A stretch of 64,000 nt of DNA from Streptococcus infantis SPAR10 (lineage in GTDB: Bacteria > Bacillota > Bacilli > Lactobacillales > Streptococcaceae), in NCBI RefSeq assembly GCF_000279535.1, contig NZ_ALCH01000003.1:1-64000 (forward strand), given 5' to 3'. Below are positions 8,597 through 17,047 of this stretch, piece by piece. Position 1 is the stretch's first letter, and every line of letters begins with the position of its first letter. Position numbers and translations under genes: made by a program. The notes under the pieces were generated by a model, which was given only the letters and a program-made list of their open reading frames with translations, did not search any database and was not told the origin of the DNA.

Positions 8597-9280
8597 ATGA
8601 AGCATATTCTGGTTATTGAAGATGAAGCCTTGATTCGAGATGAAATTGTCATCTTGTTAGAGAAAGCGGGTTATCAAGTTGATAAGTTGACTGACTTCAA
8701 AGATACAAGCCAGCAAGTGCTGCAATACGATACGGATTTAATCATACTGGATTTGAATTTACCAGGAGAAACAGGTTTTCAAATTTGTAAAAATCTCAAG
8801 TCCAAACGCTCTGTGCCCATATTGGTTCTCACCTCCCGTGAACAACTAAAAGATGAGATTTACGCCCTAAAATTAGGGGCTGACGAGTACTTAACAAAAC
8901 CTTTCAAGAAAGAAAGATTCTTGGCTCGTATAGAAAACATCTTGAAACGCTATGAAGGTAGACAAAATTTACTTGAAAAAGATAATTTCCTGCTGGATAG
9001 ACAGACCTATACCCTTTATATCAATGGACACTCGATTTTACTCCCTCAAAATCAAGGGAAATTGTTAGAAACCTTATTAGTGGCAACTGATTCTGTCGTC
9101 ACAAAAGAAGAACTAAGTATGAAACTGTGGAATACAACTGAGTTCATCGATGAAAATGCCCTACAAGTAAACATTGCAAGGCTGAAAAAGGTGATGAAAC
9201 AGGCTGGCATTGCGCTTAAAGTCAAGTCCATCAGAGGTATTGGTTACAAGCTAGAAGAGGTAAGTCCAGATGAAACATAA
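8597..9280 (+). CDS. BceR-like response regulator (OmpR family)
   Basis: 227 aa with an N-terminal receiver domain (acidic pocket E8/D9, phospho-acceptor D52 in LDLNLPG, Lys in LTKPF near 101) and a C-terminal winged helix ending in SIRGIGYKLE. AAAAGGAGG precedes the ATG. It overlaps the kinase gene by 11 bases. Together with the transporter it makes a complete BceRS-BceAB-type detoxification module; the likely target is the TTACA...GTAA repeat before 5747. Confidence 0.9.
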   Translation: MKHILVIEDEALIRDEIVILLEKAGYQVDKLTDFKDTSQQVLQYDTDLIILDLNLPGETGFQICKNLKSKRSVPILVLTSREQLKDEIYALKLGADEYLTKPFKKERFLARIENILKRYEGRQNLLEKDNFLLDRQTYTLYINGHSILLPQNQGKLLETLLVATDSVVTKEELSMKLWNTTEFIDENALQVNIARLKKVMKQAGIALKVKSIRGIGYKLEEVSPDET

Positions 9281-10268
9281 CCTAAAATATCTAGCTAGTT
9301 ATCTGCCTTGGTTACTTGTTCTCTTAGCATTTGATCTATTCACAGCTGTCCTGCTTTGGCTTTCAGATGTGAGAATGTTTCAAGCTCTCATCCTTCTCTA
9401 TATTTTAGCCACCGTCCTGCTTTTTTTCATCCTATCATTCTTACTTATAAGAAAAGAAAGAAAAAAATCCGCTGCTTATAAATCCTTCATAGCCAACCCT
9501 AAGATCGATACTGAGCTTGAATTATTGAATTTATCAAGTGCCTCAGAGAAAGAAAGCATTGAAAAAATAGCAGATACCCTTTATCAAAAGCAGGCTCAAA
9601 TAGGAAAACTCAACTCATTACTAGCCGAGTACGAGGACTATGTTGAAAAATGGGCGCATGAGATTAAACTTCCTTTATCGCTTCTTTCCCTCCTTTTAGA
9701 TAATCAAAGTGACCAACTACCTGAGGATACTGCTTTTAAATTGGACTATGTGAAAAATCAAATCCAAGGAAATGTATCACAGATCCTATTCTACTACAGG
9801 GTGAAAAGTGAGAAAAATGATTTTCTATTTGAAGACCTTGACCTAGAAGAGTGTATCCAAGATCTTTTGGAGAACTTTGATCCCTTGCTCAAAGAAAAGA
9901 ATTTTACGATTAAGTTAGAGAACATACAAGGAATCTGCTACACTGATCAACGCAGTTTTGGATTTATCCTGTCTCAAATACTAGCCAACGCCCTTAAATA
10001 TAGCTCTGACAAACCAGAACTCAAGATTTCTATGTCAAGTGACAAGGGGCGCAAAACCCTGATTATTAGGGATAATGGGTGTGGAGTTAAAGCTTGCGAC
10101 CTCCCTCATATCTTTGAAAAAGGATTTACAGGTGATTCAGGAGAGACAAGGAAAAAATCAACAGGCATGGGTCTCTATCTTGTCAAACAATTAGCAGATG
10201 CTTTAAAAATCGAAATCACAGTAAAATCCGAATGGATGCAAGGCTTTGAAATCTCTCTTTCTATTTAG
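9270..10268 (+). CDS. BceS-like intramembrane-sensing histidine kinase
   Basis: 332 aa. Two N-terminal membrane helices (about 12-32 and 38-60) with almost no extracellular loop, the hallmark of intramembrane-sensing kinases that take their signal from the BceB permease. H130 sits in WAHEIKLP. The N box (ANALKY), G1 (DNGCGV) and G2 (STGMGLYL) are intact. No clear T-rich terminator follows it. Confidence 0.9.
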   Translation: MKHNLKYLASYLPWLLVLLAFDLFTAVLLWLSDVRMFQALILLYILATVLLFFILSFLLIRKERKKSAAYKSFIANPKIDTELELLNLSSASEKESIEKIADTLYQKQAQIGKLNSLLAEYEDYVEKWAHEIKLPLSLLSLLLDNQSDQLPEDTAFKLDYVKNQIQGNVSQILFYYRVKSEKNDFLFEDLDLEECIQDLLENFDPLLKEKNFTIKLENIQGICYTDQRSFGFILSQILANALKYSSDKPELKISMSSDKGRKTLIIRDNGCGVKACDLPHIFEKGFTGDSGETRKKSTGMGLYLVKQLADALKIEITVKSEWMQGFEISLSI

Positions 10269-10338
10269 TCATTTTTCGATTCAGAAAATTGCCTAATCAT
10301 AGGAAGCACATATTTTATACCAAAAAGGAAAGCTGTAC

Positions 10339-10672
10339 TGCCCTCAAAAAGTTGGACAAATAATTATTGCAAGGATTTAGTTCTGTACTGCACAGGACTA
10401 AGTCCTTTTAGTTTGACTTTAATTCGTTTGTTGTTTTAGTTCTGAAGAATAATAACGATTCATCCCTTTCTTGACGATATCTATGCCATAACGGTCAATT
10501 AATTTCATCATGTACTTTAGACCAGAAACATCCACACCAAATCTTTTCGAAAGCTGTTTGAAGCTTTGTCCTTGCTTTCTTAGTTCATAAATCTGAACTT
10601 TATCTTCATAATTCAATTTCATAATAAAACACCCCAAAAGTTAGATTTTTTCTGTCTAACTTTTGGGGTGCA
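10339..10672 (-). mobile_element. internally deleted IS3-family element (about 334 bp)
   Basis: Ends at 10339 and 10672 match as 20-bp inverted repeats with 16 identities (TGCCCTCAAAA / TGCACCCCAAAA). Reading the minus strand, the first part of an IS3-family OrfA is intact (KLNYEDKVQIYELRKQGQSF, helix-turn-helix, about 67 aa). The sequence then jumps directly, one frame over, to the last codons of an OrfB transposase (IKVKLKGLSPVQYRTKSLQ). Everything in between, including the DDE domain, is gone. The right end also forms a hairpin (10630-10670) covering the OrfA start region. No 3-bp target duplication is evident. It cannot transpose by itself but could be mobilised like a MITE. Confidence 0.8.
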
Positions 10673-10713
10673 ATTCAAATTTGTGATGGCATTTTAATAT
10701 TTCATGATGATTC

Positions 10714-10926
10714 TTACCAGAAAAACTTTCGATAAATTTTAGCAATCGTTAAAAAGATAGCATAAAGTACGCCTAAGATAGTTAAAACTATTTTTCCAGT
10801 AGTCATTTCTGAACCAATAATCAATATATGAAAAAGAGGAGCGAGACCAGTACACACATATATCAAATAAACAATAACATTTATTTCACCAATTCCAGCA
10901 ATAAAGTCTTTCATTTTTATTTTCAT
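10714..10926 (-). CDS. small two-helix membrane protein (70 aa)
   Basis: The ATG is preceded by GGAGAAGG, a good ribosome-binding site. The protein is basic at both ends (MKIKMKDF, KIYRKFFW) with two hydrophobic segments at about residues 10-37 and 45-65. I do not recognise a family. It is monocistronic, between the IS remnant and the helicase gene. Confidence 0.6.
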   Translation of the reverse strand: MKIKMKDFIAGIGEINVIVYLIYVCTGLAPLFHILIIGSEMTTGKIVLTILGVLYAIFLTIAKIYRKFFW

Positions 10927-11067
10927 TTACCTTCTCCAATAATCTACTTTTAATTTAAGTATATTATAAATTTCAGAAAATTAAAAGAATGTTCTGATTA
11001 AATGATCATTTTCCCAATATCATATACTGATGAATTCTGTCAATCCCGATGTAGAACTATAAAAAAA

Positions 11068-11091
11068 CAGTAAAACCAAGTGGTTTTACTG
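11068..11091 (-). terminator. terminator of the DEAD-box helicase gene
   Basis: A 10-bp stem (CAGTAAAACC) with a 4-base loop is followed on the minus strand by seven Ts. Confidence 0.85.
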
Positions 11092-11099
11092 TCTGATGT

Positions 11100-12443
11100 T
11101 TAAAATGTTTGGCGTTTAGCTTTACGTTCTGCACGTCCACGGGCACGACTTTCAGCACGCTTGGTTTTACGGCGTTTTTCATCGACAGCCCATTGAATTT
11201 TCTTCTTATAGCCTGGTTTGACTTTTTTCTTTTTCTTTTTAACCAAGCCAATCATTTCGATATCCAGTTTTTCTTGTTTTTTCTCACGATTGACACGGCG
11301 GTCACGGTCATAAGTATCTTGGAATTCTCCGTCTTTAACCACCTTAGGTACAAACTTAATTCCTAATTTCTCTAACTCACGAATATCAGTGTCATCACTA
11401 GGCTGGTAAAGGGTAATAGCTGTACCTGGCAGACCATTACGTCCAGTTCGTCCGACACGGTGAACAAAGAAGGACAAGTCCTGTGGAATGGCATCGTTAA
11501 TGACGTGACTGACCCCCTCAATGTCAATCCCACGCGCAGCTAGGTCAGTCGCAACGATGTACTCAAAATCAAGATTTTTCACCTTATTCATGATACGTTT
11601 GCGTTCACGAGGAGCAATATCTCCATGAATCTTAGCTACCTTCAAGCCTTGAGCTGTTAGGTATGCATGTAATTCATCCGCACGCGTTTTGGTATTGACA
11701 AAAATCATTGCTAAGTATGGCTGCATGACTTGAGTCAATTCATAAATCTGGGCATTCTTGTCACGACCCTTAGTCGAAATCAACCAGTTATCAATGGTAT
11801 CAGAGATAACGGTTTTGGTCTTGATTTTCTCCATGACAGGATTTGACAAGTATTTTTTCAAGAATGGTTGCAGTTTTTGTGGGATGGTTGCTGAAAAGAC
11901 CATAAACTGCAAGTCTTTTGGAAGGCTTCCTGCAATCTTATCGACTGTTTCCAAGAATCCCATATCCAAGGTCATGTCGGCTTCATCGACTACAAAGGTC
12001 TTAGCTTTGTGAATGGCTAGGTCACCAGACTTGACCAAATCATAGATACGACCTGGAGTTCCGATAACGATATGTGGTTGATTACTTGCTAATTTGTCAA
12101 TCTGGCGAGCCTTATCTGTACCACCAACATAGTTGGCAACACGAATCTCAACATCTGAATGTGATGCGATCTGACGAGCCGCTTGATAAATCTGAGTCGC
12201 TAATTCACGACTTGGTGCTGTGATAACTGCTTGCACACTATCGCTCTCTTCATCCAACTGTTGGAAAATCGGTAACAAGAAAGTATGAGTCTTACCTGAA
12301 CCTGTTTTTGATTCACCAACCAAGTCACGACCTGCTAGGACAATAGGAATCAACTTTTCCTGCACCTCGGTAGGAGTCGTAAACTTCAACTCCTCCAAAG
12401 CTTTTTCTATATATTTCTTAAATTTAAACTGTGTAAATGACAT
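11100..12443 (-). CDS. cshB: DEAD-box RNA helicase (CshB-like)
   Basis: 447 aa with a full helicase core: Q-motif region (FTTPTEVQ), motif I SKTGSGKT (about 45-52), Ia PSRELA, Ib GTPGR, II DEAD (about 152-155), III SAT, IV region FVNTK, V ATDLAARGID and VI HRVGRTGR. The C-terminus (about 395-447) is strongly basic (KKKKKKVKPGYKKK, ARGRAERKAKRQ), an RNA-binding tail. Length and tail match the CshB group that acts in ribosome assembly, RNA decay and cold adaptation. The symbol is by similarity to that group only. Confidence 0.85.
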   Translation of the reverse strand: MSFTQFKFKKYIEKALEELKFTTPTEVQEKLIPIVLAGRDLVGESKTGSGKTHTFLLPIFQQLDEESDSVQAVITAPSRELATQIYQAARQIASHSDVEIRVANYVGGTDKARQIDKLASNQPHIVIGTPGRIYDLVKSGDLAIHKAKTFVVDEADMTLDMGFLETVDKIAGSLPKDLQFMVFSATIPQKLQPFLKKYLSNPVMEKIKTKTVISDTIDNWLISTKGRDKNAQIYELTQVMQPYLAMIFVNTKTRADELHAYLTAQGLKVAKIHGDIAPRERKRIMNKVKNLDFEYIVATDLAARGIDIEGVSHVINDAIPQDLSFFVHRVGRTGRNGLPGTAITLYQPSDDTDIRELEKLGIKFVPKVVKDGEFQDTYDRDRRVNREKKQEKLDIEMIGLVKKKKKKVKPGYKKKIQWAVDEKRRKTKRAESRARGRAERKAKRQTF

Positions 12444-12557
12444 AATTTCCTCGATTCTATCTATCTACTCATTATACCATAATTTAGTCTATTACAGGGG
12501 ATGGATTTCCGTCAAGAATAATACCATGAACATTTTAACAACCAAGCATACAAGAGA

Positions 12558-12591
12558 AACACTCCAAGTTAAAACGAACAAGGAGTGTTAT
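12558..12591 (-). terminator. terminator of the siderophore operon
   Basis: An inverted repeat with AACACTCC arms and a roughly 16-base interior lies just after the esterase stop codon. The T-run is short, so this is a moderate call. Confidence 0.45.
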
Positions 12592-12595
12592 AGAA

Positions 12596-13291
12596 TTATT
12601 TGAGCTTCCACTCTTCTCTTAGCCAATCACAAAACTGATGATAGCGTTCCTTAAGAGCTTCATGATGCCCATAAGCATCAAATGTAGAATATGTTGTAGG
12701 AACTGCTTCTGAAATCAGGTTATGTAGTTCCCTTGCAAACATCGGAGCCTTAGACAGGCGATTGGAATGATTGGCACCCTCTATCTGACCATTTTGCAGA
12801 TAAATAAGACTTTGACTCTGTATCAGGTCATGTTCCCTACAAAATTCTGTAAAGTCTGGATACCAGAAAGAACCACAGACAGAAAAGATACAGGTCACAG
12901 GAAGATAACTACTATAGAGACTATAGATAGCAGCTAGACCACCAAGTGAATAACCACCATATGCAATCCTATTTTCATCAATCAAGTAGTCTTTTTTTAG
13001 AGTTGTTAGAATTCCTTGAAAGAGCTTCTCATGATAGGCTTCTACCTTCCCACCAAAATCCAGAGCCCCTTCTTTTAAAGCACTAGCTTTCCAAGGTGTA
13101 AAGTCATTCAGACGGCTTTCAGGAATCAAACCCACCAAAATCACAGATTGGGACAGGTCTGACAAATAGTCCAATTGTCCATCATTTAAAAGAATCATTG
13201 GGTAGGCTTGTTTAGAGTCATAGTTTGAAGGAAGACTGACCCTAACCTGAATCCCTTCCCAGTTAAACTCCTTATTTCTTGATGAAGTCAT
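12596..13291 (-). CDS. putative siderophore esterase (alpha/beta hydrolase)
   Basis: The most likely start is the ATG at 13291 (MTSSRNKEF), overlapping the end of the binding-protein gene by 20 bases; the RBS is weak, so coupling is likely. 231 aa. The nucleophile serine is in GGYSLGG and the catalytic His in GHHEAL near the C-terminus, in the order of the esterase family (PF00756) that includes Fes/IroE-type ferric-siderophore esterases. As last gene of a ferric-siderophore uptake operon it probably hydrolyses an imported catecholate siderophore to free the iron. No signal peptide, so cytoplasmic. Confidence 0.7.
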   Translation of the reverse strand: MTSSRNKEFNWEGIQVRVSLPSNYDSKQAYPMILLNDGQLDYLSDLSQSVILVGLIPESRLNDFTPWKASALKEGALDFGGKVEAYHEKLFQGILTTLKKDYLIDENRIAYGGYSLGGLAAIYSLYSSYLPVTCIFSVCGSFWYPDFTEFCREHDLIQSQSLIYLQNGQIEGANHSNRLSKAPMFARELHNLISEAVPTTYSTFDAYGHHEALKERYHQFCDWLREEWKLK

Positions 13292-14282
13292 TGATTTTTT
13301 CAAGGGAATCAATCACTGCAGGACCGTAGTCCATCAATTCATCGTAAGAGATGGTCATGATTTTTTGATTCTTGATTGCTGGTACATTTTCCAAAACAGT
13401 GTTTGCCTTCATCAAATCTACTGCTTTTTCATCCAACTTTTGATTACGATCGCTAGTTACATAGATAATCAACTCTGGATCCATTGATACTAGATTTTCC
13501 AAGGTCAAGCCAGATGTTCCTGTTGCAACATTGGTATAACCAAGTTGGTTAAGCAAGCTTTCTTGAAGGGCTGACTTGTAGGCACCAAAGGTTTCGTCAT
13601 TGTAGGCAACCATAATTAAAGCTTTTTTCTTTTCACCCTGTGTTTCTGGGTTGGCTTTTTTAACCGCATCGATTTTAGCTTGCAATTGCTCTGCGTATTG
13701 GTTGGCCTTGTCTTGAACATTGAAAATAGTACCAAGATTTTTCACGTCTTCTACGATATTTCCCAAATCCTGTTGAACATTTGAAAGTGAAGCTTTTTGC
13801 GTATAAACAGGGATTTTATTTTCATTCCAAGCACTAATCGTTCCCATTGACTTTTCAGAGAACATCATGTTGCGCCCCATCAAGGCATCAGGTTCATAAG
13901 AAAGAACCGTTTCTTGTGAGACTGATTTCTTATCCCCAATATGAGGGATGGCTTCAATGGCATCCTTGTATTTACCAGTTACAGCATTATCAGGATTGAG
14001 CATGCCGGCAATTTTATCTTTCAAACCAAGTTCAAGTAGAATTTCAGTTGTTGAAAGGTTGTTGGTGATGACCTTCTCAGGGGCCTTTTCAAAGACTTGC
14101 TCGACTTCGTTTCCTTTGGCATCGTATGTTTTTATAGTTACAGGATAGCTTGTTTCTGTAGCAGATTTTTGACTAGCTTCTGTTGTAGCTGGTGCAGTTG
14201 CTGTTTCTTTAGATGTGTTGCTACAAGCCGCCAAAGTTAAGGTAGCTACTGTTACGAGCAAAATACTGAGTGATTTTTTCAT
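13272..14282 (-). CDS. iron-siderophore ABC transporter binding lipoprotein
   Basis: 336 aa. The signal peptide ends in the lipobox LAAC (Cys20), followed by a Ser/Thr/Ala-rich linker (about 21-45). The rest is a FecB/FhuD-like cluster A-8 binding protein with helical backbone: EKVITNNLSTTEILLELGL and IPHIGDKKSVSQETVLSYEPD. It captures ferric siderophore outside the membrane and delivers it to the permease at 15057. It is followed by the esterase and preceded by the frameshifted ATPase, 18 bases away. It is not identifiable by eye as PiaA, PiuA or PitA of pneumococcus. Confidence 0.85.
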   Translation of the reverse strand: MKKSLSILLVTVATLTLAACSNTSKETATAPATTEASQKSATETSYPVTIKTYDAKGNEVEQVFEKAPEKVITNNLSTTEILLELGLKDKIAGMLNPDNAVTGKYKDAIEAIPHIGDKKSVSQETVLSYEPDALMGRNMMFSEKSMGTISAWNENKIPVYTQKASLSNVQQDLGNIVEDVKNLGTIFNVQDKANQYAEQLQAKIDAVKKANPETQGEKKKALIMVAYNDETFGAYKSALQESLLNQLGYTNVATGTSGLTLENLVSMDPELIIYVTSDRNQKLDEKAVDLMKANTVLENVPAIKNQKIMTISYDELMDYGPAVIDSLEKINDFIKK

Positions 14283-14300
14283 GTTAATTTCCTTTAAATT

Positions 14301-15055
14301 TTATAAATAGTGAATCATAGCTTGCTGATCTTCTGTCCAAGTAACCTTACTTTGGACACCATAGACAGCCTGCAAAGACTCAGGAGTGATGGTCTCTTTT
14401 GGTGTACCTTGGTAAACTATCTCCCCCTCTTTCATCAGATAGAGATAGTCTGAATAGCGACAAGCTAGCTGAATATCATGCAAGACGGCTAACACATTGA
14501 TCTGGAGATTTTTAACAATGGTCAACAAGTCCAGCTGGTATTTGATATCTAGATGATTGGTCGGTTCGTCTAAGAGCAAGAGTGAAGGTTCTTGAGCTAA
14601 GGCGCGTGCTAACAAAACTCGCTGTCTCTCTCCTCCTGATAGAGAAGAGTAAAGGCGATTTCTCTTTTCGAACATATCTACCTTGGCTAGAGCATCCTCA
14701 ACCAAGGCAAAGTCTTTTTCTTTTCCTTTTGTAAGAAAGAGAGATGGGGTGTTCTGCCCAGCATAACGATTTCTTCAACCGTACAATCAAATTGGAGTTG
14801 ATTGAACTGGGTGATGACTGCCATCTGTTTTGCCGTTTCCTTAACGCTCATTTGTTCCAAGGGTTTCCCATCAAGGAAAATCAAACCTTGATCAGGCTTT
14901 TCTTGTCGATAGAGGAGTTTCAACAAACTAGTCTTCCCACTTCCATTGGGTCCCAAAATCGTATGAAATTGGTTGCCCTCCAGTTTGAGTGAGACTCCTT
15001 TGAGAATCTTTTTTTCTCCGATTCCAAAGTGAATATCCTGACACATTAAGTCCAT
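14301..15055 (-). pseudogene. siderophore ABC transporter ATPase, frameshifted
   Basis: FecE/FhuC-type ATPase in two frames. The upstream part (from ATG 15055) carries Walker A GPNGSGKTS and the Q-loop region (VITQFNQ). It then loses its frame after [13 protein letters not shown] and stops. The downstream part (in the next frame, from [12 protein letters not shown]) carries the signature SLSGGERQR, Walker [13 protein letters not shown] and the H-loop (LHDI). The total of 755 nt is one short of a multiple of three, so one base is missing at about 14712-14745, an A-rich tract (minus strand). Every motif is present, so the lesion is recent or an error; a -1 ribosomal slip at the A-rich site could also restore it. 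Confidence 0.85.
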
Positions 15056-15056
15056 A

Positions 15057-16103
15057 TCAGACCTTCACCTCCCTTCGTCTACTTGCAACCATGTAGATAA
15101 AGAAGGGGGCACCTACTAGGGCTGTGAAAATTCCAATCGGTAGTTCAGCATTTTGAATCAAAACTCGAGCAAAGACATCTGCCCAGACGACAAAAAGGGC
15201 ACCCAGTAAGGTAGCAATTGGAAAAAGTCTTCTGTAGTTTGTACCAACCAAGCTTCTTGCCAAATGAGGTGTAATCAGGCCGACAAAACCAATAATCCCA
15301 CAGGTCGATACTAATACTGCCGTCATCACAGCTACAATAGCCACATAGAGATACCAGTAAAAACGTAGGGGAATTCCCAAGGTCAAGGCTGCCTCATCAC
15401 CCATCATCATGGCATTAAAAACACGATATTGGGTCGAGAAAAACAAAAAGGCTACTCCCACAACTACTGTTGGCAGGGTTAAGTGAGCCCAGGAGCTTCC
15501 TGCTAGAGAACCCATGGTCCAGAACTTGATAGTCATGACACTATCAGCATTGGCACCGATTGAGATAATAAAGTTTGAAAAAGCCAAAAAGAGTGCATTG
15601 ACCACAGTACCTGATAAAATGAGGCTAGAAGTTGTCATTCTTCCTTGCATGGAAGCAATGACTAAGACTGCAACTGTTGCCACAAGCGCTCCAAGGAAAG
15701 AGCCGAGACCAATCATGACTTTAAACCCAAGAATGATACTCAAAGTCGCACCAAAGGTTGCCCCAGCAGAAATTCCTAACACATAAGGTTCAGCAATGGG
15801 GTTATTGACTGTTGACTGCATCACGCTTCCACACATAGAAAGACCCGCGCCAACTATCAAACCTAGAAAGACCCGTGGCAATCTCATATTCCAGACAATT
15901 GCAAGTGTCGACTTCGAAAGGTCTCCTATATCAAACGGAACTCCCATCTTACTTAATATAATCCGATAGGTATCGCTCAAACTAATTTGAACTGAACCCA
16001 TAGAAACAGCTAGAAACATAGAAATTCCCAATGCTACAAGCAAAAAAGCTAGCAGAAAAAAATATCGCAGGTTTTGATGGCTTCCAGAAAATTTGGAAAG
16101 CAT
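15057..16103 (-). CDS. iron-siderophore ABC transporter permease (FecCD family)
   Basis: 348 aa with about nine to ten membrane helices. Family signatures are RLPRVFLGLIVGAGLSMCGSVMQSTVNNPIAEPYVLGISAGA (about residues 72-115) and the coupling-helix region GFVGLITPHLARSLVG. Only one permease gene is present, so the channel would be a homodimer. It is the first gene of the operon (permease, ATPase, binding protein, esterase); its stop is directly before the ATPase ATG. Confidence 0.9.
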   Translation of the reverse strand: MLSKFSGSHQNLRYFFLLAFLLVALGISMFLAVSMGSVQISLSDTYRIILSKMGVPFDIGDLSKSTLAIVWNMRLPRVFLGLIVGAGLSMCGSVMQSTVNNPIAEPYVLGISAGATFGATLSIILGFKVMIGLGSFLGALVATVAVLVIASMQGRMTTSSLILSGTVVNALFLAFSNFIISIGANADSVMTIKFWTMGSLAGSSWAHLTLPTVVVGVAFLFFSTQYRVFNAMMMGDEAALTLGIPLRFYWYLYVAIVAVMTAVLVSTCGIIGFVGLITPHLARSLVGTNYRRLFPIATLLGALFVVWADVFARVLIQNAELPIGIFTALVGAPFFIYMVASRRREVKV

Positions 16104-16202
16104 GAAACCCTCCCTTTATCAAAGATTAAAAATTTAGACAATTTTCATAATTAGTATACCACATTTCCAAATCAGGAACAAGACTAGAAAAATATAGAAA
16201 AA

Positions 16203-16224
16203 AGCCCTCTGAAGTCAGAGAGCT
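16203..16224 (-). terminator. terminator, distal copy of a duplicated hairpin
   Basis: AGCCCTCTGA/TCAGAGaGCT hairpin with a following T-run on the minus strand. The same hairpin recurs at 16444-16465. Confidence 0.6.
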
Positions 16225-16262
16225 AATTTGAGCTCGGGCTAAAATCCTAGTGAAACAAAAAA

Positions 16263-16278
16263 TCTCCCTGAAGGGAGA
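16263..16278 (-). terminator. terminator hairpin
   Basis: A perfect TCTCCC/GGGAGA hairpin with a 4-base loop is followed on the minus strand by a run of seven Ts. Confidence 0.65.
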
Positions 16279-16369
16279 CATGTCTGATTTATTTTACCTT
16301 ACAGTGCTAGGAACCGTAACCAAAGATTATACTTGAGTATATCAAGATAAGATGACGAAAATAAAAAAA

Positions 16370-16386
16370 CTACTCAAATAGAGTAG
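16370..16386 (-). terminator. terminator hairpin
   Basis: A CTACTC/GAGTAG stem with a 5-base loop is followed on the minus strand by seven Ts. Confidence 0.65.
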
Positions 16387-16443
16387 CCTTATTTTCAAGA
16401 TGTGCTCAATTGAACACGACCTTAGTACTTGGCAAAAACAAAA

Positions 16444-16465
16444 AGCCCTCTGAAGTCAGAGAGCT
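16444..16465 (-). terminator. terminator, proximal copy of the duplicated hairpin
   Basis: Identical hairpin to 16203-16224, with a minus-strand T-run. First of four stacked terminators downstream of rpsO. Confidence 0.65.
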
Positions 16466-16466
16466 T

Positions 16467-16575
16467 GATTCTTGCTGGATAAAACGTTTATAGACTAGGC
16501 GGCAAGCCGAAGATTGTACTGATGGTACATCGAGGCAAAGCCAACGAAGTATAGAAACGTTTTAGATGCAAGATT
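16467..16575. repeat. long imperfect hairpin directly after rpsO
   Basis: The 109-base segment folds back on itself: GATTCTTGC pairs with GCAAGATT, the AAAACGTTTaTA block with TAgAAACGTTTT, and the centre is GTAC-tgatg-GTAC. Its right arm touches the rpsO stop codon, so it is the mRNA 3' region of rpsO. It resembles dispersed hairpin repeats of streptococcal chromosomes, but I cannot name it. Confidence 0.55.
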
Positions 16576-16842
16576 AGCGACGAAGTCCAAGAGAGTTGAT
16601 TAACTCACGGTAACGGTTAACGTCGTTTTTACGCAAGTATGCAAGCAAGTTACGACGGCGACCGATTTTCTTCATCAATCCACGGTAAGTAGCGTGGTCT
16701 TTTTTGTGTTGTTTGATGTGTTCGTTAAGGTGGTTGATTTCCCAAGTAAGGACAGCAACTTGAACCTCTACTGAACCTGTATCACCTTCGTGACGTGCAT
16801 ATTGTGCGATGATTTCATTTTTTTCTCTTTTGAGATTGCCAT
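16574..16842 (-). CDS. rpsO: 30S ribosomal protein S15, with 5' frameshift
   Basis: Residues from [21 protein letters not shown] to the end (NSLGLRR) match the universally conserved S15, which binds 16S rRNA in the 30S platform. The normal start is the ATG at 16842 (GGAG 8 bases upstream), encoding MAISKEKK. However, the following A-run (16818-16824) has seven As where eight are needed, so the frame breaks after codon 8. An in-frame alternative from an ATG at 16870 gives an unnatural N-terminus ([16 protein letters not shown]) without an RBS. The CDS of 269 nt is one base short. Because S15 is highly conserved, an assembly error is most likely. Confidence 0.9.
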
Positions 16843-16876
16843 GATGTTTCTCCTTTTTATTTGGCTTCATCCGAGT

Positions 16877-16896
16877 GACAGGTTGGCATGCCTGTA
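16877..16896 (-). promoter_or_regulatory. hairpin in the rpsO leader
   Basis: ACAGG and CCTGT arms flank a short loop between the rpsO promoter and start. S15 often represses its own mRNA through leader structures, so this is a candidate, not a demonstrated, autoregulatory site. Confidence 0.3.
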
Positions 16897-16932
16897 ACCA
16901 AGAAGAAGTTATTTGTCTTTACGACATTTCCT

Positions 16933-16961
16933 ATTCTATCAAGAAGAATCATCTTTGTCAA
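16933..16961 (-). promoter_or_regulatory. rpsO promoter
   Basis: On the minus strand TTGACA (16956-16961) and TAGAAT (16933-16938) are spaced by exactly 17 bases, close to the sigma-A consensus. Confidence 0.8.
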
Positions 16962-17047
16962 CTGATTTACTATCCAGGTCTTAAATATGCTATAATAGTT
17001 ATAGGAAGGACATCTAAGTTGATAGTTTTATAACGAGGTGATTGATT

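Noticed and set aside
10630-10670. Strong palindrome considered as an ordinary terminator
   Set aside because: It coincides with the right end of the IS remnant and its mirrored copy, so it is explained by the element.
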